In this document: piece after piece, positions 16,988 through 25,131 of the stretch
How the letters are laid out: each line of letters opens with the position of its first letter
How positions within the stretch are numbered: the first letter of the stretch is position 1
Origin: an uncultured Christensenella sp.
Lineage (GTDB): Bacteria > Bacillota > Clostridia > Christensenellales > Pumilibacteraceae
NCBI GenBank assembly: GCA_910585955.1
Contig: CAJUGC010000016.1
Location: 1 to 40,935 of the forward strand
Direction of reading: 5' to 3'
DNA length: 40,935 bases
Position numbers and translations under genes: made by a program
Notes under the pieces: model-generated
Seen by the model: the letters and a program-made list of their open reading frames with translations, nothing else
Database searches by the model: none
Told to the model about the DNA's origin: nothing

Positions 16988-17563
16988 ATGAATTATTGCA
17001 AGAACTGCTATTTGGCGACCGATTGCGAGCGGTGTCCTATGTGCGGCACGAAGAAACTTCGTAAAGCCGAGGAGGGAGATTTCTGTCTTCTCCTCGAAAA
17101 GGAGGTCGCGTACTGCGGTATGCTGAGTTCCGAGCTCGACGAGAAAAAAATTCCTTATAAGACAATGCCTTACGGAAGCGGAGTGCGAAGCGCATTCGGA
17201 ATGTCTTTGGAAAACTATAGGGTTTACGTCCCCTTCGGCTTTCTCGAGGCGGCAAAACAGGTCGTCGAGGAGCGGGAGAATTTCGAGACGGAGACGTTTA
17301 GAAAATCCCTGCTCGAAAACTCGGACTTGATGAATATTGCGCCGAAGCTCGAAAAAAAGCTTCAAAAGAAATTCGGCTTTGCAAGCGAGACGGAGCTTAT
17401 AGGTTATTGCGCGGACGTTATAAAATCGGCGCAAAAAATCGTCGACGGAGGCAGAATTGCGTGGGGAGCCGCTCACTATTTGTTTTGTTGCTCAAGCGGC
17501 GTCACGCTCACCGTCAACTCTCAGACCTTTGAAATTTTGGCTTTAAGATCCGATAAAAAATAA
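16988..17563 (+). CDS. Zinc-ribbon protein with a DUF2007-like domain
   Basis: A 191-residue soluble protein. The N-terminus carries cysteines arranged as a small metal-binding ribbon (CKNC, then CERCPMCG at residues 4-19). Residues about 30-90 resemble DUF2007 (putative signal-transducing domain): a segment on residues that may bind a ligand, ending RVYVPFGFLEAAKQVVEE. The rest is helical, with two adjacent cysteines near the end (LFCCSSG). Function is unknown; many Clostridia encode similar zinc-ribbon DUF2007 proteins. It lies 40 bases after the GH95-like gene and likely shares its transcript, which ends at the large hairpin at 17576-17654. Confidence 0.75.
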   Translation: MNYCKNCYLATDCERCPMCGTKKLRKAEEGDFCLLLEKEVAYCGMLSSELDEKKIPYKTMPYGSGVRSAFGMSLENYRVYVPFGFLEAAKQVVEERENFETETFRKSLLENSDLMNIAPKLEKKLQKKFGFASETELIGYCADVIKSAQKIVDGGRIAWGAAHYLFCCSSGVTLTVNSQTFEILALRSDKK

Positions 17564-17575
17564 TTGCGGAATTAT

Positions 17576-17654
17576 AAAAATCGCCGCTGTAATGAAATGC
17601 ACCCCAAAAGTTTGTCTAACTTTCGGAGTGCATTTCAAACAAACGGCGATTTTT
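17576..17654. terminator. Composite bidirectional terminator with a nested long inverted repeat
   Basis: An outer stem pairs AAAAATCGCCG (17576-17586) with CGGCGATTTTT (17644-17654). Nested inside, GAAATGCAC (17594-17602) pairs with GTGCATTTC (17628-17636), continues through CC/GG and AAAGTT/AACTTT, and closes on a TGTCT loop. It separates convergent genes. The inner repeat resembles the inverted ends of IS3/IS150-type elements, which is a guess from memory. Confidence 0.8.
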
Positions 17655-17670
17655 TAATGTTGTTTTTATA

Positions 17671-18408
17671 TCACAGTCCGAGTACGTCGTTCATGTCGAA
17701 CATTCCGCTCTTTTTGTCCGCCATATAGAGGGCGGCTTTAAGTGCGCCGACGGCGAAAAGCTTTCGCGACAGAGCAGTGTGCGAAATCGTGACTATTTCG
17801 TCGTCGCCGATAAACATCACGTCGTGCTCGCCGACAATAGTGCCGCCGCGCACCGAGCTTATGCCGATCTCGTTTTTCTTGCGCTTGCACGAGCTTCCGT
17901 GTCTTCCGACGACTATTTCGTCGGTTTCGCCCTTTGCGGCGTTTGCGAGCATTAGCGCCGTGCCGCTGGGTGCGTCGACCTTTTGATTGTGGTGCTTTTC
18001 GACTATTTCGACGTCAAAACCCTCGAGTATGCTCGCGGCTTTCTTAACGAGTCCCGTCAGAAGATTTACGCCGAGACTCATGTTGCCCGAGTGCAGAACG
18101 CCGACTTCTTCCGAAAGTTTGCGTATTTTTTCGAGTTGTTTATCGTTGTATCCGGTCGTCGCGATCACTACAGGACAAGTGTTTCGCCTTGCAACGGAGA
18201 TAGTCTCTTCGAGCGTTTCGGGGCGTGAGAAGTCTATAATGACGTCTATGGGCACGTTTACTTCGTCGGCACGCTTAAAAGCGGGGAAACCCTCACAGGG
18301 GAAAGCGTCCAAACCGCCGACTATTTCTATGTCGGTGCGGTCTTTTGCGGCGGCAATTATGTTTGCGCCCATTTTGCCCGAAATGCCGACTATGAATATC
18401 TTTGTCAT
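17671..18408 (-). CDS. dapB: 4-hydroxy-tetrahydrodipicolinate reductase
   Basis: Reduces the product of DapA with NAD(P)H in the diaminopimelate/lysine pathway. The 245-residue protein shows the nucleotide-binding start IFIVGISGKMG, the loop ATTGYND, and the substrate and catalytic block EIVEKHHNQKVDAPSGTA. The ATG at 18408 has AGGAG about eight bases before it and overlaps the dapA stop codon (ATGA), so the two are translationally coupled. The open frame extends upstream into dapA but this is a shadow. Last gene of asd-dapA-dapB, ending at the terminator at 17576-17654. Confidence 0.96.
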   Translation of the reverse strand: MTKIFIVGISGKMGANIIAAAKDRTDIEIVGGLDAFPCEGFPAFKRADEVNVPIDVIIDFSRPETLEETISVARRNTCPVVIATTGYNDKQLEKIRKLSEEVGVLHSGNMSLGVNLLTGLVKKAASILEGFDVEIVEKHHNQKVDAPSGTALMLANAAKGETDEIVVGRHGSSCKRKKNEIGISSVRGGTIVGEHDVMFIGDDEIVTISHTALSRKLFAVGALKAALYMADKKSGMFDMNDVLGL

Positions 18409-19301
18409 AACGTCGCTCCTTTCTTGTCGAGCCCGAGCGAGACAAGCGCGCTTCTCAGCTTTTCCGCGTGCTCGGGTTCCATTTCGGTAAGCGGAAGCCT
18501 CGGTATGCCGCAGTCGAGTCCGATAATTTCGAGCGCTTTTTTTACGGGTATCGGATTGACTTCGCAAAACAGCGCGCTCATAAGCGGCATAAGCTTAAAC
18601 TGAATTTCGCGAGCTTTGTCGAAGCGTCCTTCGAAACAGAGCTTGCACAATTTTGCCATGACGGACGGAATGGCGTTCGCCGCTACGGAAATCACGCCTT
18701 TCGCTCCGAGGCAAATCGCAATCGTCGTAAGAGAATCGTCGCCTATGTAGAGATCCATTCCTCCTTCGATTGCCGCCGCAACGGCTTGAAGCTGATCGAT
18801 GTCTCCGCTTGCTTCTTTCAGTCCCGACATATTTTTAAGTCCGCAAAGACGCTTTGCGGTTTCGGGTTCTATGTTGACTTTCGTGCGGGTAGGCACGTTG
18901 TAGGCTATTACGGGAATGCCTACGCTTTCGCACACGGCACGGTAGTGCTCGTAAAGACCGCCTTGAGTGCATTTGTTGTAGTAGGGGGTGACGACGAGCA
19001 GCCCGTCCGCTCCGAGCGCTTCGGCTCTAACCGAGTTTTCGGCGGCAACTCGCGTGCAGTTGCTCCCCGAGCCTATGACGACGGGAATTTTTCCGCCGAC
19101 GAATTTGACGGCGAACTTTATGACTTCTTCGCGCTCACTTTCCGTCATGGTTGCCGGCTCGCCGGTGGTTCCGAGTACGAACAGCGCGCCGGTGGAATTT
19201 CTCAATTGATAGTCGAGCAGTTTTTCGAGTGCGCCGAAGTTTACGCCGTTTTCCGTAAACGGCGTTACGAGCGCCGTGCCGCTGCCTGTGAATAATGACA
19301 T
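18405..19301 (-). CDS. dapA: 4-hydroxy-tetrahydrodipicolinate synthase
   Basis: Condenses aspartate semialdehyde with pyruvate, the first committed step of diaminopimelate and lysine synthesis. The 298-residue protein has T45-T46 in GTTGEPATMT, the catalytic tyrosine Y134 (AYNVPTRT) and the Schiff-base lysine K162 (SGLKEASGD). The length matches the family. The ATG at 19301 follows CGGAGG. It overlaps dapB by four bases (ATGA) and starts 34 bases after the asd stop. Control is expected from the lysine riboswitch ahead of asd. Confidence 0.97.
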   Translation of the reverse strand: MSLFTGSGTALVTPFTENGVNFGALEKLLDYQLRNSTGALFVLGTTGEPATMTESEREEVIKFAVKFVGGKIPVVIGSGSNCTRVAAENSVRAEALGADGLLVVTPYYNKCTQGGLYEHYRAVCESVGIPVIAYNVPTRTKVNIEPETAKRLCGLKNMSGLKEASGDIDQLQAVAAAIEGGMDLYIGDDSLTTIAICLGAKGVISVAANAIPSVMAKLCKLCFEGRFDKAREIQFKLMPLMSALFCEVNPIPVKKALEIIGLDCGIPRLPLTEMEPEHAEKLRSALVSLGLDKKGATL

Positions 19302-19335
19302 GATATCCTCCGAATAAATAGAGATTGAATTTTTG

Positions 19336-20334
19336 TCAGCCGTTGCGTTTTGCCCATACCTCGGCGATCTGAACGGCGTTAGTAGCCGCACCCTTTCTGA
19401 TGTTGTCGGCGACTACCCACATATTTATGCCGCTCTCGACGCTTTCGTCCATACGCAGTCTGCCGACGAAAACTTCGTTCTTGTTTTCCGCTTCGAGCGG
19501 AGTGGGGTAGACGCTGTTTTTGATGTCGTCCCGCATGACGACTCCCTCCGCGCCCTCGAGCGCCGCGCGCACCTTGTCGAGCGTTACGGGCGTTTCGAAT
19601 TCGACGTTTATGCTCTCGCTGTGACCGTAATATACGGGTACGCGCACGCAGGTCGCGGTGATCTTAAGGCTCTCGTTTCCGATGATCTTCTTTGTTTCGA
19701 ATATCATCTTTTCTTCCTCTTTAGTGTAACCGTTATCGAGGAATACGTCTATATGCGGCAGACAGTTGCCGAAAATGGGCTTGGGAAATTTCTTCGGAGC
19801 TTCGCCGTTTACGCCGTTCTTGAGATCGTCGTATCCGCCTCTGCCCGCGCCCGAAACGGCTTGGAAGGTCGTGTAAACTATGCGCTTAATGCCGAAGTTA
19901 TCGTAGAGAGGTTTAAGAGCGACGACCGCTTGAATAGTCGAACAGTTGGGGTTCGCGATTATGCCGTGATTTTCGAAGATCTTTTCCGGATTCACTTCGG
20001 GGACGACGAGAGGAACTTCGGGATCTGTGCGCCAACGGCTCGAGTTGTCTATGACTATTGCGCCCTCGCGCGCAAAGATGGGGGCAAACTCTCCCGATAC
20101 TCCCGCGCCCGCGCTGAACAGAGCTATTTGCGGCGTGTACTTTTTTATGTTCTTCTCGTTTAGTTCGATAACTTCGTATTCATTACCGCTGAAAGTTATT
20201 TTCGATCCCGCGCTCTTCGCGCTTGCGAAAGGATAAAGTTTGCCTATAGGGAATTTGCGTTCCTCGAGCACTTCGAGCATCTTTCTGCCCACCATTCCCG
20301 TTGCTCCGACAACGGCCACGTCGTACTTCTTCAT
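19336..20334 (-). CDS. asd: Aspartate-semialdehyde dehydrogenase
   Basis: Makes aspartate semialdehyde, the branch metabolite feeding diaminopimelate, lysine, threonine and methionine synthesis. The 332-residue protein has the NADP-binding loop VVGATGMVGRKML, SRWRTDPEVPLVVPEVN, the catalytic cysteine C131 in NPNCSTIQ and the FQAVSGAG block. The start is supported by AAGGAG 12 bases upstream. First gene of asd-dapA-dapB. Its roughly 280-base leader holds a lysine riboswitch and a terminator, so the whole pathway segment should switch off when lysine is plentiful. Confidence 0.97.
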   Translation of the reverse strand: MKKYDVAVVGATGMVGRKMLEVLEERKFPIGKLYPFASAKSAGSKITFSGNEYEVIELNEKNIKKYTPQIALFSAGAGVSGEFAPIFAREGAIVIDNSSRWRTDPEVPLVVPEVNPEKIFENHGIIANPNCSTIQAVVALKPLYDNFGIKRIVYTTFQAVSGAGRGGYDDLKNGVNGEAPKKFPKPIFGNCLPHIDVFLDNGYTKEEEKMIFETKKIIGNESLKITATCVRVPVYYGHSESINVEFETPVTLDKVRAALEGAEGVVMRDDIKNSVYPTPLEAENKNEVFVGRLRMDESVESGINMWVVADNIRKGAATNAVQIAEVWAKRNG

Positions 20335-20371
20335 TTATTTACGTCTCCTTAAAAAGTATATTCGATTAAAC

Positions 20372-20406
20372 AAAAAAACGCGATTTGCACTTTAAAGCAT
20401 CCGCGT
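20372..20406 (-). terminator. Riboswitch-controlled terminator before asd
   Basis: On the minus strand ACGCG and CGCGT (20402-20406 with 20378-20382) close an imperfect hairpin followed directly by TTTTTT. It lies between the lysine aptamer and the asd ribosome site, the position expected for the expression platform. Confidence 0.75.
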
Positions 20407-20426
20407 CAAACAAACCCGATTATTCG

Positions 20427-20613
20427 GCGTAATGTTCTCCATTCGGCTGCTGAAAGCCCAATGACAGATGCGCACGGTTAAGTCCTGCATCCAACCCGCG
20501 CGCATAAGGCAAACGGCGCAAACGGATTTCGGCGGCGATGTCCTTTCTTGCTTTCTCATTCGGCTTGCCCGACCGTTAAAAGCTTACTCATACTCGTCGC
20601 TCCCCATTAACGC
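20427..20613 (-). promoter_or_regulatory. Lysine riboswitch (L-box) aptamer
   Basis: The 187-base leader matches the L-box layout. P1 pairs GCGTTAATG (5', ends at 20613) with CATTACGC (20427-20434) with one bulged base. Then come GGGGAGCGACGAGTA, GCTTT/AAAGC with AAGAAAGG, the conserved CGCCGAA, a P3 arm with GCGC/GCGC, GGTTGGATGC with GCGCATC (P4), CTGTCA, and P5 CATTGGGCT/AGCCGAATG leading into GGAG. These correspond in order to the Bacillus subtilis lysC leader. It precedes asd-dapA-dapB, which fits lysine feedback control through the terminator downstream. Confidence 0.9.
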
Positions 20614-20618
20614 TTTAC

Positions 20619-20647
20619 AGTATAACGCAAATAAATGCGTTTGTCAA
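20619..20647 (-). promoter_or_regulatory. Promoter of asd-dapA-dapB with a palindromic spacer
   Basis: Consensus -35 TTGACA (20642-20647), 17-base spacer, -10 TATACT (20619-20624). The start would be near 20612, at the first base of riboswitch P1. The spacer is a dyad, AACGCA-TTTATT-TGCGTT, that could be an operator. Confidence 0.85.
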
Positions 20648-20676
20648 CCGAATTTCTCAAAACCCCCTCAAATTGA

Positions 20677-20705
20677 TTGAATTATTGCGCAATATCGTGT
20701 ATAAT
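20677..20705 (+). promoter_or_regulatory. Promoter of the M20 deacetylase gene
   Basis: -35 TTGAAT (20677-20682), 17-base spacer, perfect -10 TATAAT (20700-20705). The expected start is 20712, the A of the ATG, so the mRNA would have no 5' leader. Confidence 0.75.
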
Positions 20706-20711
20706 CGAAGA

Positions 20712-21797
20712 ATGACGGAAAGCATCTCGTTATACGAATATGTAAAGCATATGCGCCGCGCGCTGCACGCGATCCCCGAACTTTCGGAAGAGGAGTATAA
20801 AACAAGCGAATTTTTGTTTAAAGAGCTTGTTTCTCTCGGTTATGAGCCGAAAAGGATTCATACGGGGCTATACGCAGACATAAAGGGTACGCGCGCAAGT
20901 AAGACGGTTGCGCTTCGTTGCGATATGGACGCTTTGCCCATAAATGAAAAGACGGGCAGAGAGTTTGCCGCAAAAGTCAATATGCACGCGTGCGGCCACG
21001 ACGGACACATGGCGATAGTGCTCGGAGTCGCGCGGGAGCTTAAGGCAAAGCGCCCCGCCGAGAACGTGCGTCTCATCTTTCAATACGGAGAAGAAGGCGA
21101 CGGCGGAGCGGACAAGATGATAAAAGCCGGAGTGCTGAAAGGCGTAGACGAAATCTTTGCCTTCCACCTCTGTCCCGAACTCGAAGTCGGCGCTCTTTCA
21201 TCGTGTATAGGCGCAATGTTCGCAGGAACGGTCGAGTTCGACTTGGCAATCGTCGGGAAAGCTTCGCATTGCGCAAGCAGGGAGGAGGGTGCGGACGCAT
21301 TGAATACTGCGCGCGAGTTCCTCTCTCGATCTGGTGAGCTTGAAAAAATATTTGCGGGTACGCTTCTTCACACGGGACGTTTGGTTGCGGGGGCGGCGCG
21401 AAATATAGTCGCGGACAGGGCGGATCTCTATTGCACTTTTCGCTATTTCGATTCTTCTCACGCCGACGCCTTTAAGGACGAGCTTGCAAAGATTCTTGAC
21501 GCCGCCGATAAAAAATACGGTACGACAAGCAAGTATCTTATTCGTTCTGTCTATCCGCCGCTCATAAATTCGGAAAAGGCATTCGCTCGGCTCGATTCGG
21601 CAGCGGATATACGCGAATGTGCTCCGCGCTATACAGCGGAAGATTTCGCTTTCTATACAAAAGAGATCGACGGCTGTATGGCTTGGCTCGGCGTGCGGGA
21701 CGGCGAACACGTTTCGCCTCTTCATTCGGATAGTTTCGATTTCGACGAGAGAGCGCTTCTCTTGGGCGTCGAAACTATGCTAAAACTCGTAAATTAA
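20712..21797 (+). CDS. M20-family metal-dependent deacetylase, possibly N-acetyl-diaminopimelate deacetylase
   Basis: A zinc/manganese amidohydrolase of 361 residues in the hippurate hydrolase/DapL group. Metal-site motifs are clear: RCDMDALP, NMHACGHDGHMA, FQYGEEGDGGA, AFHLCPELEVGAL, and a late histidine in LHSDSFDFDE. The PEL-VG stretch after AFHL is like that of Bacillus YkuR (N-acetyl-diaminopimelate deacetylase), and the gene diverges from asd-dapA-dapB, which supports a role in acetyl-dependent lysine synthesis. Other N-acyl amino acid substrates remain possible. The ATG at 20712 is chosen because the promoter lies directly upstream; an in-frame TTG at 20673 would overlap that promoter. 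There is no ribosome binding site. It begins a run of closely spaced genes. Confidence 0.85.
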   Translation: MTESISLYEYVKHMRRALHAIPELSEEEYKTSEFLFKELVSLGYEPKRIHTGLYADIKGTRASKTVALRCDMDALPINEKTGREFAAKVNMHACGHDGHMAIVLGVARELKAKRPAENVRLIFQYGEEGDGGADKMIKAGVLKGVDEIFAFHLCPELEVGALSSCIGAMFAGTVEFDLAIVGKASHCASREEGADALNTAREFLSRSGELEKIFAGTLLHTGRLVAGAARNIVADRADLYCTFRYFDSSHADAFKDELAKILDAADKKYGTTSKYLIRSVYPPLINSEKAFARLDSAADIRECAPRYTAEDFAFYTKEIDGCMAWLGVRDGEHVSPLHSDSFDFDERALLLGVETMLKLVN

Positions 21798-21812
21798 TCA
21801 AACGGAGATAAT

Positions 21813-22727
21813 ATGTCTATACTAAGCAATTTATATACGGAAGGGTGCGTGCCCGTACAAAAGTCGGACGACAGAACCGCGTTGTCTAAGTTTTGGCGCG
21901 TCTTGCGCGAAAACGGTTGGGCAATGGTCAAAATAAATCTGTTGACGCTTATATTCGCGTTGCCTGCGATAGCTTGGCATTTTCTCGTAAATTTCATTTC
22001 GAGCGCCAACAATCTGCTTATTCCGTATTCGGCTAATATAGGGATCGGCGTGAATGTCGTGACTGACGCGGTTTCCGCGGGCATAGAGCAGGCTTTTAGG
22101 TTCGACGTCTTACGTTGGCTCGTTATGATACCGCTTATCATGATAGCTTTTATAGGTCTCGCCGGCTCTTTTTATACGATGAAAACGATTTTGCGAGGAG
22201 AGGGAGAAGCGAAGATCAGAGTCTTTTTCCGCGGTATAAAAAAATGTTGGCTTTGGTTCTTGATAATATCTTTGCCGATAGCCGTGCTTGTGTCCGCGCT
22301 TTCGATTTCGGTCGGCGCGTTTTCCGTGTATTCTTCCTTGCCGATAGCCATGCGAGTGCTTGCCATAGTTGGCTCGGCTCTTCTGCTTTTTCTTGCCGTG
22401 CTGTTTGCTCTGTTTATGACGGCTCTTTCCATGACGTACGAGATGAAAATCGGGAAAGTCATGAAAAACGCCTCTCTGTTTTCTGTCGCCCTCATTCATA
22501 GGAGCGTAATAGTGCTTGCGATTTGCGCGCTTCCCGTAGTGCTTTCCGTTGTAATGTCGCAACTGCTTGCCATGCTGTTTGTCGTGTTCTTCATGCTCAT
22601 AGGCATTTCGTTTATCGCGCTTATATGTTCGGTTTATACGCAGTGGGCTTTCGATAGGTTCATAGAAGAACCGTTAAGACCGAAGTCTCAGAAAAAAGGC
22701 AAAAAGTATACGAAGCGGGCAAAGTGA
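21813..22727 (+). CDS. Multi-pass membrane protein of unknown function
   Basis: Not recognised with certainty; the layout is somewhat like DUF624/YesL proteins. It has 304 residues with about six hydrophobic segments (roughly 38-62, 97-122, 145-172, 180-212, 230-250, 252-275). A soluble N-terminus contains KFWRVLRENGW, an amphipathic loop follows the second helix (TMKTILRGEGEAKIRVFFRGIKK read as its halves), and the basic tail ends PLRPKSQKKGKKYTKRAK. Positively charged ends suggest both termini are cytoplasmic. It starts 15 bases after the M20 gene with GGAG upstream, and its stop overlaps the methyltransferase start by one base. Confidence 0.75.
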   Translation: MSILSNLYTEGCVPVQKSDDRTALSKFWRVLRENGWAMVKINLLTLIFALPAIAWHFLVNFISSANNLLIPYSANIGIGVNVVTDAVSAGIEQAFRFDVLRWLVMIPLIMIAFIGLAGSFYTMKTILRGEGEAKIRVFFRGIKKCWLWFLIISLPIAVLVSALSISVGAFSVYSSLPIAMRVLAIVGSALLLFLAVLFALFMTALSMTYEMKIGKVMKNASLFSVALIHRSVIVLAICALPVVLSVVMSQLLAMLFVVFFMLIGISFIALICSVYTQWAFDRFIEEPLRPKSQKKGKKYTKRAK

Positions 22728-23452
22728 TGTACGACGCTCTCGGAAATCACTATGACGAGCTCATAGATGAAAGCTACTATAAAAAGTGGTTCGACTATGT
22801 CGCGGAGCTGATAGGCGAGAGAAGCCAAGGCGCGGACATGGGGTGCGGAAGCGGGCTTTTCACGGTCGAGCTTGCTCTCGGAGGCAAACAGATTGTGGGT
22901 TGCGACAAAAGCGCCATAATGCTGTCCAAGGCGTTTGACAGGGCTAAAAAGGCAGGCGTAAGCGTGCGTTTCGTCGAGGCGAGCGCGGAAAAATTCAAGA
23001 CCGTCCGTCCTTTGGATTTCATGACGGCGATGAACGACGTCGTGAATTATATGAAAGATCCGTTACCGTTTTTCAAGTCGGCGGCGGCAAATCTTAAAGA
23101 CGGAGGACTGCTTTTGTTTGACGTGAGCAGCGAGTATAAACTGCGCGAAAAGATCGCTTCGCATACGTTTAGTCTCGAGGGAGGCGGTACGCATTGCGTA
23201 TGGGAGAGCTCTCCCGTAAGAAACGGCGCGCTCGACTATCGCTTGAAGTTTTTTACGAAAGCCGAAAACGGATTATACAAACTCGAAGAAGAATATCAGA
23301 CGCAGTATATACACGGAGAGGAAGAGCTTGCGGAAAAACTTGCGGAGTGCGGATTCCATGTGAAAGTGTACGGCGATCTGACGAAGAAAAAACCGAAACC
23401 GACTGCTCTAAGATTGCATTTTATGGCAGTCAAAGGAAGTGCCGATGGGTAA
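22727..23452 (+). CDS. Class I SAM-dependent methyltransferase
   Basis: A 241-residue methyltransferase with Rossmann motif I ADMGCGSGLFTVELA (about residues 36-50), motif II GCDKSAIML, FVEASAEKFK, and the motif IV-like FMTAMNDVVNYM. These match small-molecule methyltransferases of the UbiE/Tam superfamily as found in Firmicutes. The substrate cannot be told. The ATG at 22727 overlaps the preceding TGA by one base and is preferred over the adjacent GTG at 22724. It also overlaps the next gene's start by eight bases, so membrane protein, methyltransferase and TPR protein are probably translationally coupled. Confidence 0.9.
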   Translation: MYDALGNHYDELIDESYYKKWFDYVAELIGERSQGADMGCGSGLFTVELALGGKQIVGCDKSAIMLSKAFDRAKKAGVSVRFVEASAEKFKTVRPLDFMTAMNDVVNYMKDPLPFFKSAAANLKDGGLLLFDVSSEYKLREKIASHTFSLEGGGTHCVWESSPVRNGALDYRLKFFTKAENGLYKLEEEYQTQYIHGEEELAEKLAECGFHVKVYGDLTKKKPKPTALRLHFMAVKGSADG

Positions 23453-25130
23453 TGTAACGGAGTTCAAACAGACGTCGCAGGCGCTTGTGAAAGCAGGGGC
23501 GTATTTTTTCGAACGTAATTTGTACGCCGACGCCATAGACTGTCTGTACCGCGCTCATCTAAAGGACGAGACCGATTCCGAAATAATGTCCGACATAGGC
23601 GACGTCTATATGGCTGTCGGCGATCCTTTCCAAGCGCTCGATTGGTATGTGCGCGCCCTTCATGCAAATCCGTCGGACGAAAATGTTTACGGTTGTCTCA
23701 TCAAATGTTGCGCGGATATGGGCGACGATATGCGCGAAGCCGCATATTACTATTTTGCCATGGGCAGAAACAGAGGCATAATGACACCCGAGGAGCTTGA
23801 AGCTCTCGGCGAGTTCGAGGACGACGAGGAAGCAATAGACGAAAACGTAAAAGTCGGAAGCGTGGGAGACGCAATGCGATACCAGCGCGGACAGAAGTGT
23901 CTCAGAGAACACGCGCTTTCAGCCGCATATATGATGTTCGCTTCTGTTTCCAAAGAGGATGTCCACTACAAAAACGCTCGCCGCTTAATGCTCAAGATCG
24001 ACGTCGAGCGCGAACGCTTCGGCGACGCCGCGGAGCTTGCCGACGAATTGCTCGAATACGACGACGAGGATACGGAAGCTTTGATTTACGGCGCGGAGGC
24101 GTATCACGAACTCGGGGTTACGGAAAAGCGCGACGATTATTATGCGCGCGCACAATTGGACAAGGAAAGCAGTTGCGACGATATTGAGACTCTTGCGCGC
24201 GTAGCATGGCACATGGGCAGGTACGACGAGGCATTAAAGCATCTTTTGACTGTCAAAAACTTTTTGCCCTGGGACAGAGAAATACTCATGCAGATAGCCA
24301 TGTGCTATGCGAATCTCGGGAATAGAGATGCGGCAAAGTACTATATAGTTCTCGTAAAGAGATTGTATCCTGACGATACTGCGCTCAAATACTATGCCGA
24401 AGAAATCGACGCTATGAACGGTAAGTGCCGGTTCGAACCGCTCGATTGCATACCGGAAGCCGAGGCTATAGAAAGAGAGGACGACATTTACGATTGGATG
24501 GTTTCGCATAAGTCGGTAAACGCCGCAATGAACGAACTCAAAAAAAACCCCGTTTTATCAGATTATCTCAATTGGCTGTTTCAGGAAGGAGACAGAGATT
24601 TGCAGATAGCGACGGGAAAATATCTTGCGGGAAGCGAGAAAAACCGTGCGTATCTCGAAAAGCTTCTCATATCCTCTTATATGTCGGACGAGTTTAAAAA
24701 GAACGTGCTCTTCGAAATGCTCCGGGAAAAGCCGCCGACTATTGCCGTTATGACAGGCAGTCTCTATCGTCGGATAGAGTACGCGCCTCCCGCAGATCTT
24801 CACGAGTGCACGCTCGAGCTATACAGGTATACTTTCGTCAGCCTCATGTTTTACGGGGACGGTTATACTGACGATATGAACGGCGTTTATAAAAAGCTCG
24901 ACGAAACTTTGTTCGAACTTAATATGCGCAAAACATACGACGTTCCGTCAATGGCTGCGGCCATATGTTACAGGAGCAATCTGACGCGCGAAAAACTGTC
25001 CAAGGATGACTGCGTATATATTTTCGGTTGCAATAAAAACAAATTCGAGCAATACATCGACAGCGAAATTGCCTCCGAAATCAAGACGATAAAAAAACAA
25101 CCGCGCCCCAAGCGCAAAAGGAGAATATAA
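23445..25130 (+). CDS. Large TPR-repeat protein
   Basis: A soluble helical-repeat protein of 561 residues. TPR units are evident in the first half, for example KAGAYFFERNLYADAIDCLYRA, split from MSDIGDVYMAVGDPFQALDWYVRAL as consecutive units, then further units near residues 175-330 (ARVAWHMGRYDEALKHL, MQIAMCYANLGNRDAAKYYI). The second half is helical without clear repeats and ends in a basic tail KKQPRPKRKRRI. TPR proteins are usually scaffolds; no partner is named by the sequence. The ATG at 23445 has AAAGGAAG upstream and is preferred over GTG 23439. It is followed after one base by the next gene, arguing for a joint function. Confidence 0.85.
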   Translation: MGNVTEFKQTSQALVKAGAYFFERNLYADAIDCLYRAHLKDETDSEIMSDIGDVYMAVGDPFQALDWYVRALHANPSDENVYGCLIKCCADMGDDMREAAYYYFAMGRNRGIMTPEELEALGEFEDDEEAIDENVKVGSVGDAMRYQRGQKCLREHALSAAYMMFASVSKEDVHYKNARRLMLKIDVERERFGDAAELADELLEYDDEDTEALIYGAEAYHELGVTEKRDDYYARAQLDKESSCDDIETLARVAWHMGRYDEALKHLLTVKNFLPWDREILMQIAMCYANLGNRDAAKYYIVLVKRLYPDDTALKYYAEEIDAMNGKCRFEPLDCIPEAEAIEREDDIYDWMVSHKSVNAAMNELKKNPVLSDYLNWLFQEGDRDLQIATGKYLAGSEKNRAYLEKLLISSYMSDEFKKNVLFEMLREKPPTIAVMTGSLYRRIEYAPPADLHECTLELYRYTFVSLMFYGDGYTDDMNGVYKKLDETLFELNMRKTYDVPSMAAAICYRSNLTREKLSKDDCVYIFGCNKNKFEQYIDSEIASEIKTIKKQPRPKRKRRI

Positions 25131-25131
25131 T

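Noticed and set aside
15397..16989. A 530-codon minus-strand frame opposite the GH95-like gene
   Set aside because: Same antisense codon-bias effect; no ribosome site, promoter or recognisable domain.
20430..20600. Short frames with a plausible ribosome site inside the asd leader
   Set aside because: They lie across the conserved core of the lysine riboswitch, and their codons are explained by aptamer sequence.
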